Assembly (NCBI GenBank): GCA_963585895.1
Contig: OY757907.1
Coordinates: 111,717,502-111,781,501, forward strand
Length of the DNA stretch: 64,000 bases
From: Sepioteuthis lessoniana
Lineage: Eukaryota > Mollusca > Cephalopoda > Myopsida > Loliginidae
Direction of reading: 5' to 3'
Shown: in pieces, positions 42,722 to 54,115 of the stretch
How positions within the stretch are numbered: position 1 is the stretch's first letter
How the letters are laid out: the number at the start of each line of letters is the position of its first letter
Translations under genes and position numbers: made by a program
Notes under the pieces: generated by a model
The model's database searches: none
The model's input: only the letters and a program-made list of their open reading frames with translations
What the model was told of the DNA's origin: nothing

Positions 42722-43618
42722 CGAGGATCATTAAATAAGTTTCCAGACTTTTTTCGAATGGGCACTTTTATTGATAGTACACACATGAAACTCTAGTCCC
42801 CTTCGAAGTAATCTCCTCCGGCTGCAATGCACTTGTACCGTTCCAACAATTTCTGGAAGGCCCCATGGAAGTTCTATTGTGTGAGCGTGTCAATGACGTT
42901 CGTCACAGCCGCTTTCATCTCCTCAATTGTCTCATAACGACAGCCTCTGAGCTTAGGAAATAACCAAAAGTCACATGGAGCAAGGTCTAGACTATAGGGA
43001 GGCTGAGGAACTGTGTTGATGCCAATCTTGGTCAAATAGTCCGTGACAAGGATGGAGTTGTGGACTGGTGCATTGTCCTGGTGGAAATGCCACTGACCCG
43101 ATTTGAAAAGTGCTGGCCTCTTCCCTAGGAATCTCTTCCTGAGCTCCCTTAAACCTCAACATAGTAACCCTAACCCAAACCCTTTGGCCAATCAACTGTA
43201 GTGTATTGACTTCCTTACTCCTCCCACACCTCTCATCATCCCTCACAGACTCCCTGCCTTCCTAGAATCTCTTATGCCACTCAAAAACTGATGCTCGATT
43301 CATGCAAGATAGTCGAAAAGCAGTCTGAAGCCTTCCATACGTTTCTGTGGTATTTTTTTCAAGTTTAAAACAGAATTGTATTGCATATCATTCTTCTAAA
43401 GTGTCTGATTGCATTTTTGAAATTCACCAGCTGTGACAATCGGGCTTCAGTAGGGTGTATTCCAATTGCTGCTTTAGCTGTTCATTTGAACCTGAAATCA
43501 TAAAAAGTGGTCAATCATCTCATAAGATGTATAGCAATAACATACTGATTTTTCAAGAGTCTACGATAATTTTAAATGTTTGCACAAAAAAGTCTGGAAA
43601 CTTATTGAACGCACCATG
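42722..43618 (-). mobile_element. MAR: internally deleted mariner (copy 2)
   Basis: 897 bp with TA on both sides (42720-42721, 43619-43620). Both ends carry AATAAGTTTCCAGACTTTTT-type inverted repeats. Same internal deletion as the copies at 8650 and 54116. Minus-strand frame 42992-43246 runs through the deletion joint in a non-transposase frame after VRVTMLRF. Confidence 0.92.
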
Positions 43619-43689
43619 TATTAGCTTCTTTTTACTTGTATATTATCCATTCCAGTTTGTTCTTATCTCGCTAGTTAACTAGTTTAAAA

Positions 43690-44366
43690 AAAAAAAAAAC
43701 GGCGAATTCACGAGATAATCATACATTTTTTGATGAAACATGTCATCTTGTTTGCAATCACGAAAAGATCAAATATCCGAGTTAAATGGAAACGTTAGTT
43801 GAAAGATCGCATCAGGCAAATGAGGATTTGACAGTTGTGAAGGTAGCGTACCCTTGGTACGCATTATTTTGGATAACAACTATCCATAGATGTATATAAA
43901 GCCTAACATGCTGACTATTTGCTGCATATAGTTGATAACGGTGGGGAATTATCTTGGTGAAAACATGGGGTTCTTAGAGAAATCGAGGATATAGCCTGAA
44001 GGAAAATAGGACTTCGAATCTTCTGAAGACTGAAGTTCACAAAGTTCTATGTACTGTTGTAATAGTTGTTCTTCACAGTCAACATCAAAAGGCGAAGAAA
44101 AGAGAAAGTTGGATGAAAAGCCGCGGGTTGAGAATCCTTGTTTTAGTATGTGAGTGTCTGAGAGAGATTTAGTAATGCAGCCAATCTGGTCATAATAGAC
44201 GAGAAAAACTCTCCAGGTATATTTGAATTATTATGAACTAAGGTTTTGGAAAATTAACTAAATTCAAATATAATTACCGAAGTTTGAATAATGTCTCCTG
44301 TTACCATAACAACGTATTTTCAAATCACTGCCGTCAGATCAGGTACAGGAAATAATACTGACTTAC
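43690..44366. other. Unique sequence
   Basis: A run of 13-14 A at ~43686, then nothing recognised. Confidence 0.45.
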
Positions 44367-44367
44367 T

Positions 44368-44766
44368 ATCGAGTCATACCAAAGACTTTAAAAATGGTAC
44401 TTGATGCCTCCTAGCTAAACACTCAGCATTATAAGGTACGGATCAAGGGTAAAGTGGAGAAATCCAGGAAAAGGAGTAGCGCCCTCCCATACACCTCGGT
44501 GTAGTAGCTATTGAATTGGGAGCCTTCTGGTCACCTTTGAATAAGGTCGCCAACTTTACTTTACTTACTAAACCGGCTTAATTTGACTAGTGGGTAGAGT
44601 GTTCGCCGAATGGTCTGGAAGACCTGGGTTCTATCCCAGGTTGCGTCATACCAAAGACTTTTAAAATGGTACTTGATACCTCCTTGGTTAACTCTCAGAA
44701 ATATAGGTAGCTATCGAAAAGGGAGCCTTCGGGTCACCCTTGACTATGGTCACCAACTTTACTTTT
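44368..44766 (+). mobile_element. Dimeric SINE-B, second copy
   Basis: First monomer (44368-44562) lacks its tRNA-like head; second (44570-44766) has a full head but an internal deletion after AACTCTCAGAAATATA. Junction CTTTACTTTACTTACTAAAC and variant GGTTGCGTCATACC are identical to the dimer at 34811-35290. Confidence 0.87.
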
Positions 44767-44769
44767 ACT

Positions 44770-45384
44770 ATACCCGTGAAAATTCCACAGAATACCTGCA
44801 TGATTAAAACTATAACTATCATATTAAGTTGAATTGGTGCCTACTTTTATTTTAAAATTTGGCCAATTAATAGTAACATATATATTTTACATAAAACATG
44901 AAATCTAAACTTGAATTAAAAAAAAAACAACAAATTTTAAAGGAGAAATGGTAGTTTCGATTTTGTTAAGTAGTAGATCGCTTTTGTTGGTAAATATATA
45001 TACTATTTAAAAAAAATCAATTTTTATTAAGAAGTTCTATTTACAGTAAGGCTAACATTACCGGTTGGCGAAAAGTTCAATATTGGTAACATTTATCGCT
45101 GCCGAGAATAAAATCAGTTTTTTCCGTTTCAGTATCATTTTAACCCGTTTATGTTTAATCCTCGTAATTATTTTTAAAGCTAAAATACAAATTAGCAGTT
45201 GAAACTGATGGTGTGTTATATGCCCTACTTATGAACATTAATGAGTATATCCCATTGCTCATAAATACGTTGGACACTTTGGTGAAAGGGTGAAAATATC
45301 CGAACAACCTTTGGCGGTGGTGTTTCACTCGGTCGAGGCTGCCTGATGTGGGTGCCGGGGAAGCCCAGCATTTACGTCTCGAGC
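44770..45384. other. Unique sequence, GC-rich at its end
   Basis: 45300-45384 (CGGTCGAGGCTGCCTGATGT) is unlike its surroundings; no assignment. Confidence 0.4.
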
Positions 45385-45385
45385 C

Positions 45386-45546
45386 TCAGTGGCAATAAAG
45401 GTGTACACCACATTCTCCAAAGCTCCAGTATTACTGAAGACTCACCATTTCATTGATGAGTGTCATATCTAGGACACTCGTTGGGGGTTTCTTATCCCAC
45501 TGCAGAGATGCAGTCGGTATATTCTCTAGCCCCAGCCGACTGGGCC
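45386..45546 (-). mobile_element. Element D, 5' third
   Basis: CCTCAGTGGCAATAAAGG to an intact 5' hairpin (CAGTCGGTATATTCTCTAGC ... CCGACTGGGCC). Confidence 0.8.
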
Positions 45547-45551
45547 GAAAA

Positions 45552-45930
45552 GCTAGATGAGAACTAAACAAAAATAACATTTGATGTTTTGAACAAAACC
45601 TGGTAGCAACATGTCACAAAATAACAGCGATACGGCCTCTTACTTCCCATCGTCGAAACCATCCACGTAAAATGAACAAGACGTGCTAGGTACTGATGGA
45701 AAAAGTAAAGACGGACCCATAAGCCACGTTCTCTTATTGACTCCTACATATGAACGTGTGAGAGTTGGGAATCCAGCGAATATATACATACGTTAACTTT
45801 GTGTGCGTGTGTTGACACTGGATGCTGTCCAGATGACCTGAGAGGAAGAATGGCCTAGTGGACAGATAACAAGAGAGAAATAAAGAGTTGGGGCATTTTG
45901 AGCTATCACGACGACTTGACGGTGATGACA
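45552..45930 (+). mobile_element. RTE LINE 3' fragment, decayed
   Basis: LNKTWQQHVTK-like start, RYGLLLPIVETIHVK, then CVDTGCCPDDLRG and a decayed C-terminus. Many changes. Confidence 0.7.
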
Positions 45931-45934
45931 GAGA

Positions 45935-46316
45935 TACCAATTGCATAAAATAATATGTATTAAAATAAGTTGTCCAAATTTTTCAGAAAAAAAGAACGTT
46001 AAGATTTATGAACTTATTAGCTGGTGTACGCAACGATGCTCGGGTAAAAGTACTTAAGATCTGAACCTCTTCGAGCAAATCCTAACATAATATTGCAAAG
46101 AAAGAAAAAAAAGAGACAAGAATGACATGGCAATTTTGTTATGTAAAAATGCAGTCCTTATAGCTGATATATGCAGGCCAAGTTGAGTATCAATAACAAG
46201 CATAGATTTCCATTGCACTGAAAAAACGAGTCTGCTTGAATCTATACCCAGCAAGGTCAACTGACATACCTGCCGGGAGACTTAGCAAAGGCTAGCCTAG
46301 TTCACATTGCACCTAG
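45935..46316. other. Unique sequence
   Basis: Nothing recognised. Confidence 0.45.
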
Positions 46317-46317
46317 T

Positions 46318-46465
46318 AATATATGACCAACATAGCTCAGCAGGGCACGAGTCTCGGCTCGTGTCCTGCTGGGCTAAGTTGGTCCGAGCCCTCCCCTAAA
46401 TCCTCTTTATGAAAAAGATCTTTTGTCAAGTCCAGGCTGGAGAGAGGTACGAATCAATAACTAAT
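46318..46465 (+). mobile_element. SINE-E relative with a perfect-looking hairpin head
   Basis: GAGCCCTCCCCTAAATCC and TTGTCAAGTCCAGGCTGG match SINE-E. Its head region folds: 46325-46351 (GACCAACATAGCTCAGCAGG...) pairs with 46358-46384 over 27 bp, loop TCTCGG, with one mismatch and two G-U pairs. Confidence 0.6.
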
Positions 46466-46477
46466 ATGTAAGAAGCA

Positions 46478-46735
46478 AGTGCTCTTAGCGTTACGGTTAT
46501 CGTCGTAGGAAATGAAATCGTCGACCGGAAAGCAAATCATTGGTGCTAATGCGCCTGGGAAACGCATGAATGAGTCTTTTCTTCCTAACTATGGGTAAAT
46601 ATTAAGGCAGACTGACTTCTTAAGCTTTAAGTAACTAATCTATAAGAAGGAAAACTGTATTCTAACCAGCTGTACTCCACTGAAAATCTGAGCTTGTGTC
46701 ACATCCAGCAAGGAGCGTAGAGAATGAGTAAATAC
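46478..46735 (+). mobile_element. Diverged SINE-A relative
   Basis: Head TTACGGTTATCGTCGTAGGA, core TGGTGCTAATGCGCCTGGGA, 3' domain GAGCTTGTGTCACATCCAGC and GAGTAAATAC. Follows the SINE-E relative. Confidence 0.7.
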
Positions 46736-46821
46736 ATTCTACCGAAGGTGGAATAAACCTGGAAAATATGTAATAGATTTTAGTTAATTATCTTCGGGAT
46801 AAATTGTTTTCTAGCTAAACT

Positions 46822-47315
46822 TGGAATTCAAAGTTAAGGGTTTTTTGATTTGTAAAGATCAAGACGAATAAAGCTTGTTTTCCGTAGACATGTCACTAAA
46901 AGTTTTAAGGATGACATGTGATAAAAGTATTAATTAAGGAATGGTCGGAGGAACATATATAAGAAAGTGATTGGCAGCAGTCAGAGAAAGACCAGCAGGA
47001 GAAGTAGAGAGGCAACAAACAAGAGACGAGGCACCGAGGGAGGTGGCAGTCAGGTCAGTGCAGAAGAAATGACTAAGTCTGTTGCTGTCCCTTTCGCTTC
47101 GCAATGATTTTTCTCTCTGTCTTGTTAAATCAGTTGACGCATTCCCTAGTCTCTGTCTTTCTTTCTTTTCGGCGACTATTACGAAAGGGTTGTAACAAAT
47201 AAAATTTCGTATCAGACGAACCAACAGATGGTGTTTTGTGTTGTTCTCTTAATCACGGTGAGGTTAATGAGGAATAACGCTACACGCATAGCCTATTTGG
47301 GGCCGTATTGTAACA
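46822..47315 (+). mobile_element. Candidate solo LTR (family 3)
   Basis: 494 bp, TG...CA, flanked by AACT (46818-46821, 47316-47319). TATA box ACATATATAAGAAAG at ~46953 and poly(A) signal CAAATAAAATTTCG at ~47197, in LTR order. Boundaries rest on a 4-bp repeat and could be wrong. Related to the remnant near 14 kb. Fossil. Confidence 0.5.
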
Positions 47316-47479
47316 AACTTCCAACCAGAAAATACCTCGCGACCCAGCAATTAAATAAAGTTGTGGAGTGGAATAAACAGAAAGGTGAGAGAATGAATTA
47401 AACATAAATTTAATACAAATATGAAGAAATACTCTGGTTTTCCTTACATAACTGATCCAGCTCTAGCTGTTTTATTGCT

Positions 47480-47812
47480 CATCAGGCGGGGCTTAGGATA
47501 CACTTACTGTATACCCAGTTGTCGAGTAAGACCCCTGTAACTAAATCTGGTGGTGAGGCTCCAGTTCTGAGGCTCCCGGGAGTACGGAATATCTCTTCAT
47601 TTTCATCACTCTTAGGTAGTACCCTGATCCCATCAATAAGTTATATATTGGTAAATCATTTGTATTAGATATAAATACTTGATCGGATAAAAGAGTGGTA
47701 AAAAAGCTCCCGAAAAATACAAATATAGATATATAATGTAAGCGATTACCTGACGTTTAGGGATAAGATAACCACAGACGGGTTAACATGCCGCTAAAAT
47801 CAAATAATCAAC
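47480..47812 (+). mobile_element. Element D, T2 variant, whole but short
   Basis: 5' part GGCGGGGCTTAGGATACAC, body TCTGGTGGTGAGGCTCCAGT, AT-rich middle, T2 tail GATAACCACAGACGGGTTAA then CATGCCGCTAAAATC. Confidence 0.75.
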
Positions 47813-47814
47813 TG

Positions 47815-48400
47815 AGCCATTTTTAGCTATAAACATTTAATGACTAATGTGGGTCTTATTTCTAAGGATTCGTCTCTCGTCACTTGATGATTTGACTAAC
47901 AAATGATGATCTGAGAGCACGTCCTGACCTTTACAGTAGGTAGTTATTTGATCTGGGTCATTGTTGCTACTACTCAATCGCAAATATAGGCGGCTGCCAA
48001 AAATATCTCAATGATTTTGACCTCGCGAGAACACAAGTACTCTAAAAGAAATAAGTATAGAAGATTATAAACCTGTGTTACAGTTATTGTTCTACTAAAA
48101 AAAAAAAAAAAAATACAAACTCGTCCTTATAGTTTTTGTGAGTGGAAAATTATTCAGGGGAAATGAAGTGAAGATTTCATTCACTTGTCTTTTTTCACAG
48201 GCATATAACTTTCATCAGTCGATAATTCTATATCCTCGATTTCACCTTAGTAGCAACTCTACTGTATATTTAATCCGTGCTGGGTATATTTATTTACAAT
48301 TCATTCCCCACCTCTGTCCTAATCAGATAAAAAAGAAGCTCGCAGTAAATAAAAAACAATCGACTGAACATCCTGTCAGATATATTCTGTAATAATTACA
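47815..48400. other. Unique sequence
   Basis: An 84-codon plus frame (48138-48392) is not recognised. Confidence 0.4.
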
Positions 48401-48401
48401 T

Positions 48402-48632
48402 CTGGTTTGTTTTTTTTAATGACAAATCAAACCTTCGTGTGTTATCTAATGCCAAAGCTATCATTGTAAATCAATAGTAGAGGTAGTTTTTAATCCATAG
48501 TTAGCCGAGAATATGGGGATTCATATCTTTCCCAAGAGTACTAGTCCAAAAAGGAACGTAATGGCTCGCCTGGAGTTCGAACTCGCTTTCTACGATGTCG
48601 CAGCCTAGTACGTTAGCTACCACGATACGGTG
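48402..48632 (-). mobile_element. SINE-C, full length
   Basis: Tail GGTTTGTTTTTTTTAATGAC, core CATATCTTTCCCAAGAGTAC, B box inverse GGAGTTCGAACTCG, head GTTAGCTACCACGATACGGT in inverse. Confidence 0.85.
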
Positions 48633-48753
48633 GGGGATGATTCTTGGAGATGCCGATTAAGTAGCTAAAATAATCAAGCAAAAAACCTACGCACGGAAGA
48701 ATCCAAATGATTTAAAGCCAATACAATATCAATAAGATATATGTATATATCAA

Positions 48754-48988
48754 GAGGCGGGCTTAGCTTAACGGTCATCGTCTTATAAAATGGTTTCAGC
48801 CACCTAAGTTCAAATCCTGGACAAAGCTGTTTGCGTTTCATTTCTTGCGGATGCTCTTGGAAAAGGCATTGCTCAATAGAAGAACAGACTGCTGCATTGA
48901 TTATACAACCAGGCTAGATGAAGGTAAACTCTTCATTTAAACCAACCACATTCCTAAAAATTGACCTTGTGTCAGACTATTGAAAATG
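48754..48988 (+). mobile_element. Diverged SINE-A relative
   Basis: Head GCGGGCTTAGCTTAACGGTC, B box AGTTCAAATCC, 3' domain ATTGACCTTGTGTCAGAC. Head differs from SINE-A, so it is a distinct subfamily. Confidence 0.72.
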
Positions 48989-48989
48989 G

Positions 48990-49386
48990 GAATAGAAAAG
49001 CCTAAAATTTATACGATAAATTGAGAGGGCTTGTGAATGACTTTAAATTCCAAGAAATCGACTCTTATTTCGTGAACTGGATCTCCGACTATAATCTTCC
49101 AACCTTAAGGATGGGTAAATATATGTACCATTAAAAAAAGTGTAAAAACTATATATTATTATTGATAGAAAGCAGTGTGTTACTCTCTGTTTGTTGGCGA
49201 AGACTATTTTTTATTGTCTTTATCATGCGGTCTCAACTGTCTACTCATTGACTAGTGACTCCGATTAGCGACTGATCTGCTGTCTGGATCAAAAACACAA
49301 CGTGGGCAAATAAGCAGATCGTTAATGCCATCTGATGACGTATAAAGCCAAGCGGGACTGTCAGTGGATTGAAATGGAATCAACCG
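48990..49386. other. Unique sequence
   Basis: Nothing recognised. Confidence 0.45.
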
Positions 49387-49673
49387 AAGTGTTTTGAGAA
49401 GGCAGATGTACTTCCACGAGATTATTTAATGCCAGATCCTTTTTATACATATGATATATAATTAGCAAACTTATAGTTTGTAGATCACATTTTTAAACCA
49501 GCCAGAACTCGTTTTGTTCGTATACAGAAAAATGGTTATACATATGATTTCTTAGTAAGTATTTTGTTGGTAATATAATTTTGAAATGAGTCAGAGTGAC
49601 TTTGTGAGCACACAAGTATTAGTTTTGTTTGGAAACTGTTAAATGGTTTCAAATATTCTAACACAATTCTATT

Positions 49674-50164
49674 AAATTTAGTTTGTTTCGCTTTTATGGC
49701 ATATCAACCTTTGTAGATTGTTCAATGCCAAATCCATTTTGATACGATTAAAAGTTTTATTTCAAACTATTCAGTTTAGCAAAAGTAGACAGTTTCATTG
49801 TGAAAAATATTTCAATTTCAAGCTATTCAGTTTAGTCAAACAATTCCGTTTATTATAAGTATAGTTTTTGTTTACACATAGATGTCAAAACTGTTCTATT
49901 TCAAACGATTCAGTTAAGCATAATTACAGTTTAGTTCTATTTGACCCCTAGATAGGATCATATCATGTACTACCACTCCCGGCCAGAGTGGACTTGGGAG
50001 AGAGGGCAACGAAAAGTACTCCACATTCCCCAAAGCTCCAGCATTACTGGAACCTCACAATCAGATTGTTTAGTGCTATTTCCAGGACACTTTTTGGTGA
50101 GGGGGTCTTACCTCTCGGCAGAGAAGCTGTCAGTGTATTTTTCAGCCCCAGCTAAGTGAGCAAT
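49674..50164 (-). mobile_element. Element D inserted in another D
   Basis: Full length, 491 bp. Probable TSD AATTCTATT at 49665-49673 and 50165-50173. Confidence 0.85.
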
Positions 50165-50329
50165 AATTCTATTTTGCATTAATCATTTGTTAGCAATCAT
50201 TTAAATGGTTTCAAGTATTGCTATCTAGCGTAAATAGCTTTATTTGCACACTGTTAAATGGTTTTAAGCATCCCTCTGTAATACAAACAATACACTTTAG
50301 TTTCTCAATTAAAGAGTTTCAAGTATAAT

Positions 50330-50626
50330 CATATTTACCCAACCCCTCCGCTCGGACAGGATATGACACAAGGTCAATTTTTAAGCGGAGTTTAACAGGT
50401 TTGAATTCAGAGTTTTCCTTCTCCTAGACTAGTTGCCTCACCAAGGCTGAAGAACCTAGTCTGCCCTACTATTTACCCCTAGCTGGAGGGAGAAAATTTT
50501 GGATTCATACCTTTCCCATGTGTTTTTGTGCTATGTGAAACGCAATCAGTCAGGTCCAGGATTTGAACTCGTGTCGCCGTGTCCATATCCTGTGACGCTA
50601 ACCATTACACCACGGGCACCTCCTAA
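50330..50626 (-). mobile_element. SINE-A in D, 11-bp TSD
   Basis: TSD TCAAGTATAAT at 50319-50329 and 50627-50637. Full length. Confidence 0.93.
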
Positions 50627-51067
50627 TCAAGTATAATTGATTAACACTAATCATTTTATTCAACATTACTCATTCGTTTGCACATGGTAAAAATGTTCCA
50701 AGTATTGCTATAAATTAGTAACAACTCAATTAAAGACCTTTCATTTGTTTACCCGCAGATATAAAAGAGGTCTATTTCTAACTATTTGATTTAACGTAAG
50801 TCATTTTTTTGCCCACAGTTTAAATGTCAAACAGTTCTATTTAACAAATAGATAGGACCCTATCAAGTGCTACCACTCCGAGTCAGAGTGGGCTTGGAAG
50901 CTATGCAACGAAGGGATATTCAATATTTTCCAAATCTCCAGGGCTGGAGACCTGCCATTGGATGATTTAATGCCATATCCAAGACACTTGTGGTTTTTTT
51001 TTAGCCCTCTGAGGAGTTGCAGTCGGCGTATTCTACTGTCCCAGCAGACTAGGCTGGGAACGGCAAA

Positions 51068-51250
51068 GATTATAAATGGTTAAAATTAAATAGAATTACT
51101 AGTGTAAGATAGGAATACTTGAAACCATTTCAAAATTAAATTATATACAAACCATTCGCTTACATTTCTCTCTCTCTCTCTTTTATATATATATATATGA
51201 TTTGGTATTAAACTACCCACAAAGGTTTAGATGCCGTAAAAAACAACCAA
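51068..51250 (+). mobile_element. Element D 3' fragment in an RLE-LINE
   Basis: One subrepeat (AGGAATACTTGAAACCATTT), (CT)n(TA)n, tail TTTGGTATTAAACTACCCAC ending AAACAACCAACC. Confidence 0.75.
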
Positions 51251-52316
51251 CCAGTTTTTTATTAACTAATATTAAATCTGGTCTTCTGGCCGAGATCATT
51301 ATTTTATTTTATGCTTGTTCCACAGTTTTCTTTTGCCGGGCAAGATCCAACTATTTGTTCATCATTTCACTTTGTTTTATTTTGACTCAATTGTCTACTC
51401 GAACGGCTGAATCAACTAAATGGCCAGTACTTTTATTCTTGTTAATTAACACTAGGTGTGCTATTCTTGCTGGGATTGAGGTGATTGGTTGGTGTTTTGC
51501 AGCATATAAACCCTCGTTGGTTACTTAATGCCAAATCCTATATATATATATATATCTGTATGTGTTTGTGTGCAAGACAAAAGTTAGTCGGTAACTTTAT
51601 TTTTATTAGAGTTAGAGCAAATTTATCTGCTTATAGTCGAATGGTTTCGAGTATGACTATTTAACACTTATAATTCTATTTACTATTAATCGTTTGTGTA
51701 AAGGTCACAAATTTTCCTACTTAACACCAATAATTCTTATATTAACCATTTGTTTACAGACAGTTAAATAATTTCTAATTATTCTATTTATCAAGAGTAC
51801 GTAATATAAATCATTTGCATTCAGGTGTCTGGTTTCAAGTAACGAATAATAATTATTTTAAGTAAATGAATAGACAGTTCTATTTGACCCATAAATAGGA
51901 CCCAAACAGGTTTTACCACTCCCGGTCAGAGTAGGCATTGGAGTAATAGCTGTCAGGCGGTACTCTACATTCTACAAAATTACATGATTTGTGCTTTGCT
52001 ATCATATGGAGTTTAGTGTCATATCCGGACACTCGTTTGGTGGATTTCTTACCCCTCTGTAGAAGTGCAGTCAGCATATTCTACTGCCCCAGCATTAGGG
52101 TTGTCCATTTGTATATCAAAATCCCAGAGAATTTTATGCGTCTTATTTCTCGGACGGTTTCTAGTCTTGTGTATATACTATTTGCGAATTTGGTCAAATT
52201 CTAATTTTTTGCCCACTTCCCAGCAGATCACTTTACCTACTCCGTAATGCCTAACCTTACTTTTCTGTTGTGCTAATTTGATGCATTCGCTGATGTAAAT
52301 AATTATTTCATCTCTT
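51250..52316 (-). mobile_element. RLE-LINE C-terminal region split by D
   Basis: Right part (52316-52105, minus) reads YISECIKLAQQKSKVRHYGV, GKVICWEVGKKLEFD and THKILWDFDIQMD. After D (51483-52104) the left part continues LVLINKNKSTGHLVDSAVRV and KQSEMMNK then LDLARQKKTVEQ. Downstream of that MISARRPDLILVNKK appears again, so a second RPD motif is present, by partial duplication or a second copy. Confidence 0.8.
51483..52104 (-). mobile_element. Element D in an RLE-LINE
   Basis: Tail GGTTGGTGTTTTGCAGCATA, (TA)n at 51539-51556, four subrepeats (GGTTTCGAGTATGACTATTT and kin), body, 5' region CAGTCAGCATATTCTACTGC. Full length. Confidence 0.88.
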
Positions 52317-52586
52317 CATATTTACTCAACCCCTCCGCTAGGACAGGATATGACACAAGGTCAATTTTTCAAGCCAAGTTTAACAGGTTTGAATTCAGAG
52401 TTTTCCTTCTCCTAGACTAGTTGCCTCACCAAGGCTGAAGAACGTAGTCTGCCCTACTATTTACCCCTAGCTGGAGGGAGAATAATTGGATTCATACCTT
52501 TCCCAAAGGTATTAGTGCTATGTGAAATGTAATCAGTCCCGTCCAGGATTTGTGTCCATTTCCTTCGACGATAACCATTACACCAG
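52317..52586 (-). mobile_element. SINE-A, head truncated
   Basis: 3' domain and core clear; the B-box region is deleted and the head stops at GTGTAATGGTTATCG. Confidence 0.85.
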
Positions 52587-52849
52587 CTCTGTCACTACAT
52601 AAATTTAACTTGCTATTCTAATGTGTATAATCGAATTTTATTTAGATATAATTCATTCTTATGGAATTATTTTGTGCTACCATTAAAGGAGTGTTTTATT
52701 CTTCAGGTTTCCGCTTCATAGCCACGCCCAGGTCATCTCATGTGTAATTTATTTTGTTTGTTGCTTGAAGTATCTGAACAGTTATTTTCTACACATTTTG
52801 TTTTCTAGCTTGTTTTTTTTTTATTAAGTTATTCCTTGCATTTTTTTTC

Positions 52850-53690
52850 CTACCAGCGTTAGCTGATGGTCTTTCACGGTAATCTGAGCGACATGTCTCC
52901 AGAACTGAACACAGTGTTCTGACCGATCTTAACTGTAGTTTAGATGGTCTTGATATGCCCCCTTATTTCCAACTCTTCCGGCCTCCTTACAAAGATTTTG
53001 GGAACCGTTCCAAGCGCCCGAATTAGATTTGGTTTGAGCTTTACTCTCATAATCCACAGCTTTTTTTTAGTTCTCTAGCAAGGTCCAAGTGCTTGTCTCT
53101 CTTCCTGTTTTTGAAAAAAAAAATTTGTATTTTCATTCTGCATTTCACCGGGACGGCAAAATCCACCCGATGACTGGTTTTCTGTTAATTATTTCAAGGT
53201 CTGGTAACCTAGCCGGGATCAGGTGATTCGTTTCTATTTCAAAATCCCAGATAATTTTATGCGTCTCTTTCTTTGGGGTGATTCTGGTTTGTGCATACAC
53301 TATTTGGTTGTAGAGTCAAATTTTAATTTTTTGCCCGATTCATAGAGGAACAGTCTAATTCTATTTTACACAAGTTGGCTACATTATTATGTGAGTGATC
53401 GTTTCGTATTTGTTACCACATAATCTACACTACCTAGTTTTTGATGTTCTGTTTATCCTGATGTTGTCAGAGCTGTTTTTTAGTCTTTCTTTGCTCTATT
53501 AAATGTATTCTTCTTGTCCTCATATTGATGCATTCATGCTATCTTCAAAGCTGGCGAGTCATCCTCCTCCTATTTTTTTGACACATACTGTCACTGTCAT
53601 CCCTCGGATGTAAAGCCTTGTGTATTCTTATCAATTTTATGGAACGATTACTTGTTTACCTATGATGTAAAAGATCCTAACAGCACAGAT
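52850..53690 (-). mobile_element. RLE-LINE 3' part (linker, CCHC, nuclease)
   Basis: Minus strand reads IHKALHPRDDSDSMCQ, LASFEDSMNAS, CRLCGNKYETITHIIM (Cys-x2-Cys...His of the CCHC knuckle), THKIIWDFEIETNHLIPARL, PDLEII, RDKHLDLARELKKS and then a decayed C-terminus ending CCATCAGCTAAC. Several frameshifts. Faces the RT part at 53725. Confidence 0.82.
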
Positions 53691-54115
53691 TAGGGAAGAT
53701 ATTCATTACTCGCTAGTCAGCTGTGAATAGTTAACCGGAGAACAGAAAGTATGCCACAAGGAAACAAGAGGAACAGGTAATTTTTTCTACATTGATCAGC
53801 CCATCCTCAAGGCAAGTAAAGTGAAGTGGAAAAATGTAGGAACTGATTAAAAGAAGGCCTATGATATGATCCTGCAATCTTGGAGAGTAGAATGTGTAAA
53901 AATGTGCGAAGTCTTAAAATTCATCAAGAAAGCCATTAGCAACTGGTAAAAACTTTAACAGAGGTAAAAATCCAGAGAGGCATCTTCCAAGAAGATTTGC
54001 TATCACCATTACTATTTGTAATAGCAATGATGTAACTTATTTATATATTCAGAAAGTGCTCAGGGTGCTACAAATAAAAAGTGGAAAAAGACAAATAACG
54101 GAAGGAACAGAACTC

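Larger units (their letters stand above)
42374..43682. repeat. Segment F, copy interrupted by SINE-A and MAR
   Basis: Left part 42374-42422 and right part 43621-43682 together match 34192-34312. Everything between is two insertions, so copy 1 shows the empty site. Confidence 0.78.
49388..51057 (-). mobile_element. Element D (outer copy) with D and SINE-A inside
   Basis: Tail (CGAGATTATTTAATGCCAG), subrepeats to 49673, inner D (49674-50164), subrepeats to 50329, SINE-A (50330-50626), more subrepeats, body from 50845 (ACAAATAGATAGGACCCTAT) to the 5' region (GCAGTCGGCGTATTCTACTG). Without insertions ~880 bp, the longest D here, with about six subrepeats. Confidence 0.87.

Noticed and set aside
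51202-51528. A 108-codon plus-strand frame
   Set aside because: It is antisense to RLE-LINE coding sequence and starts in a D tail.
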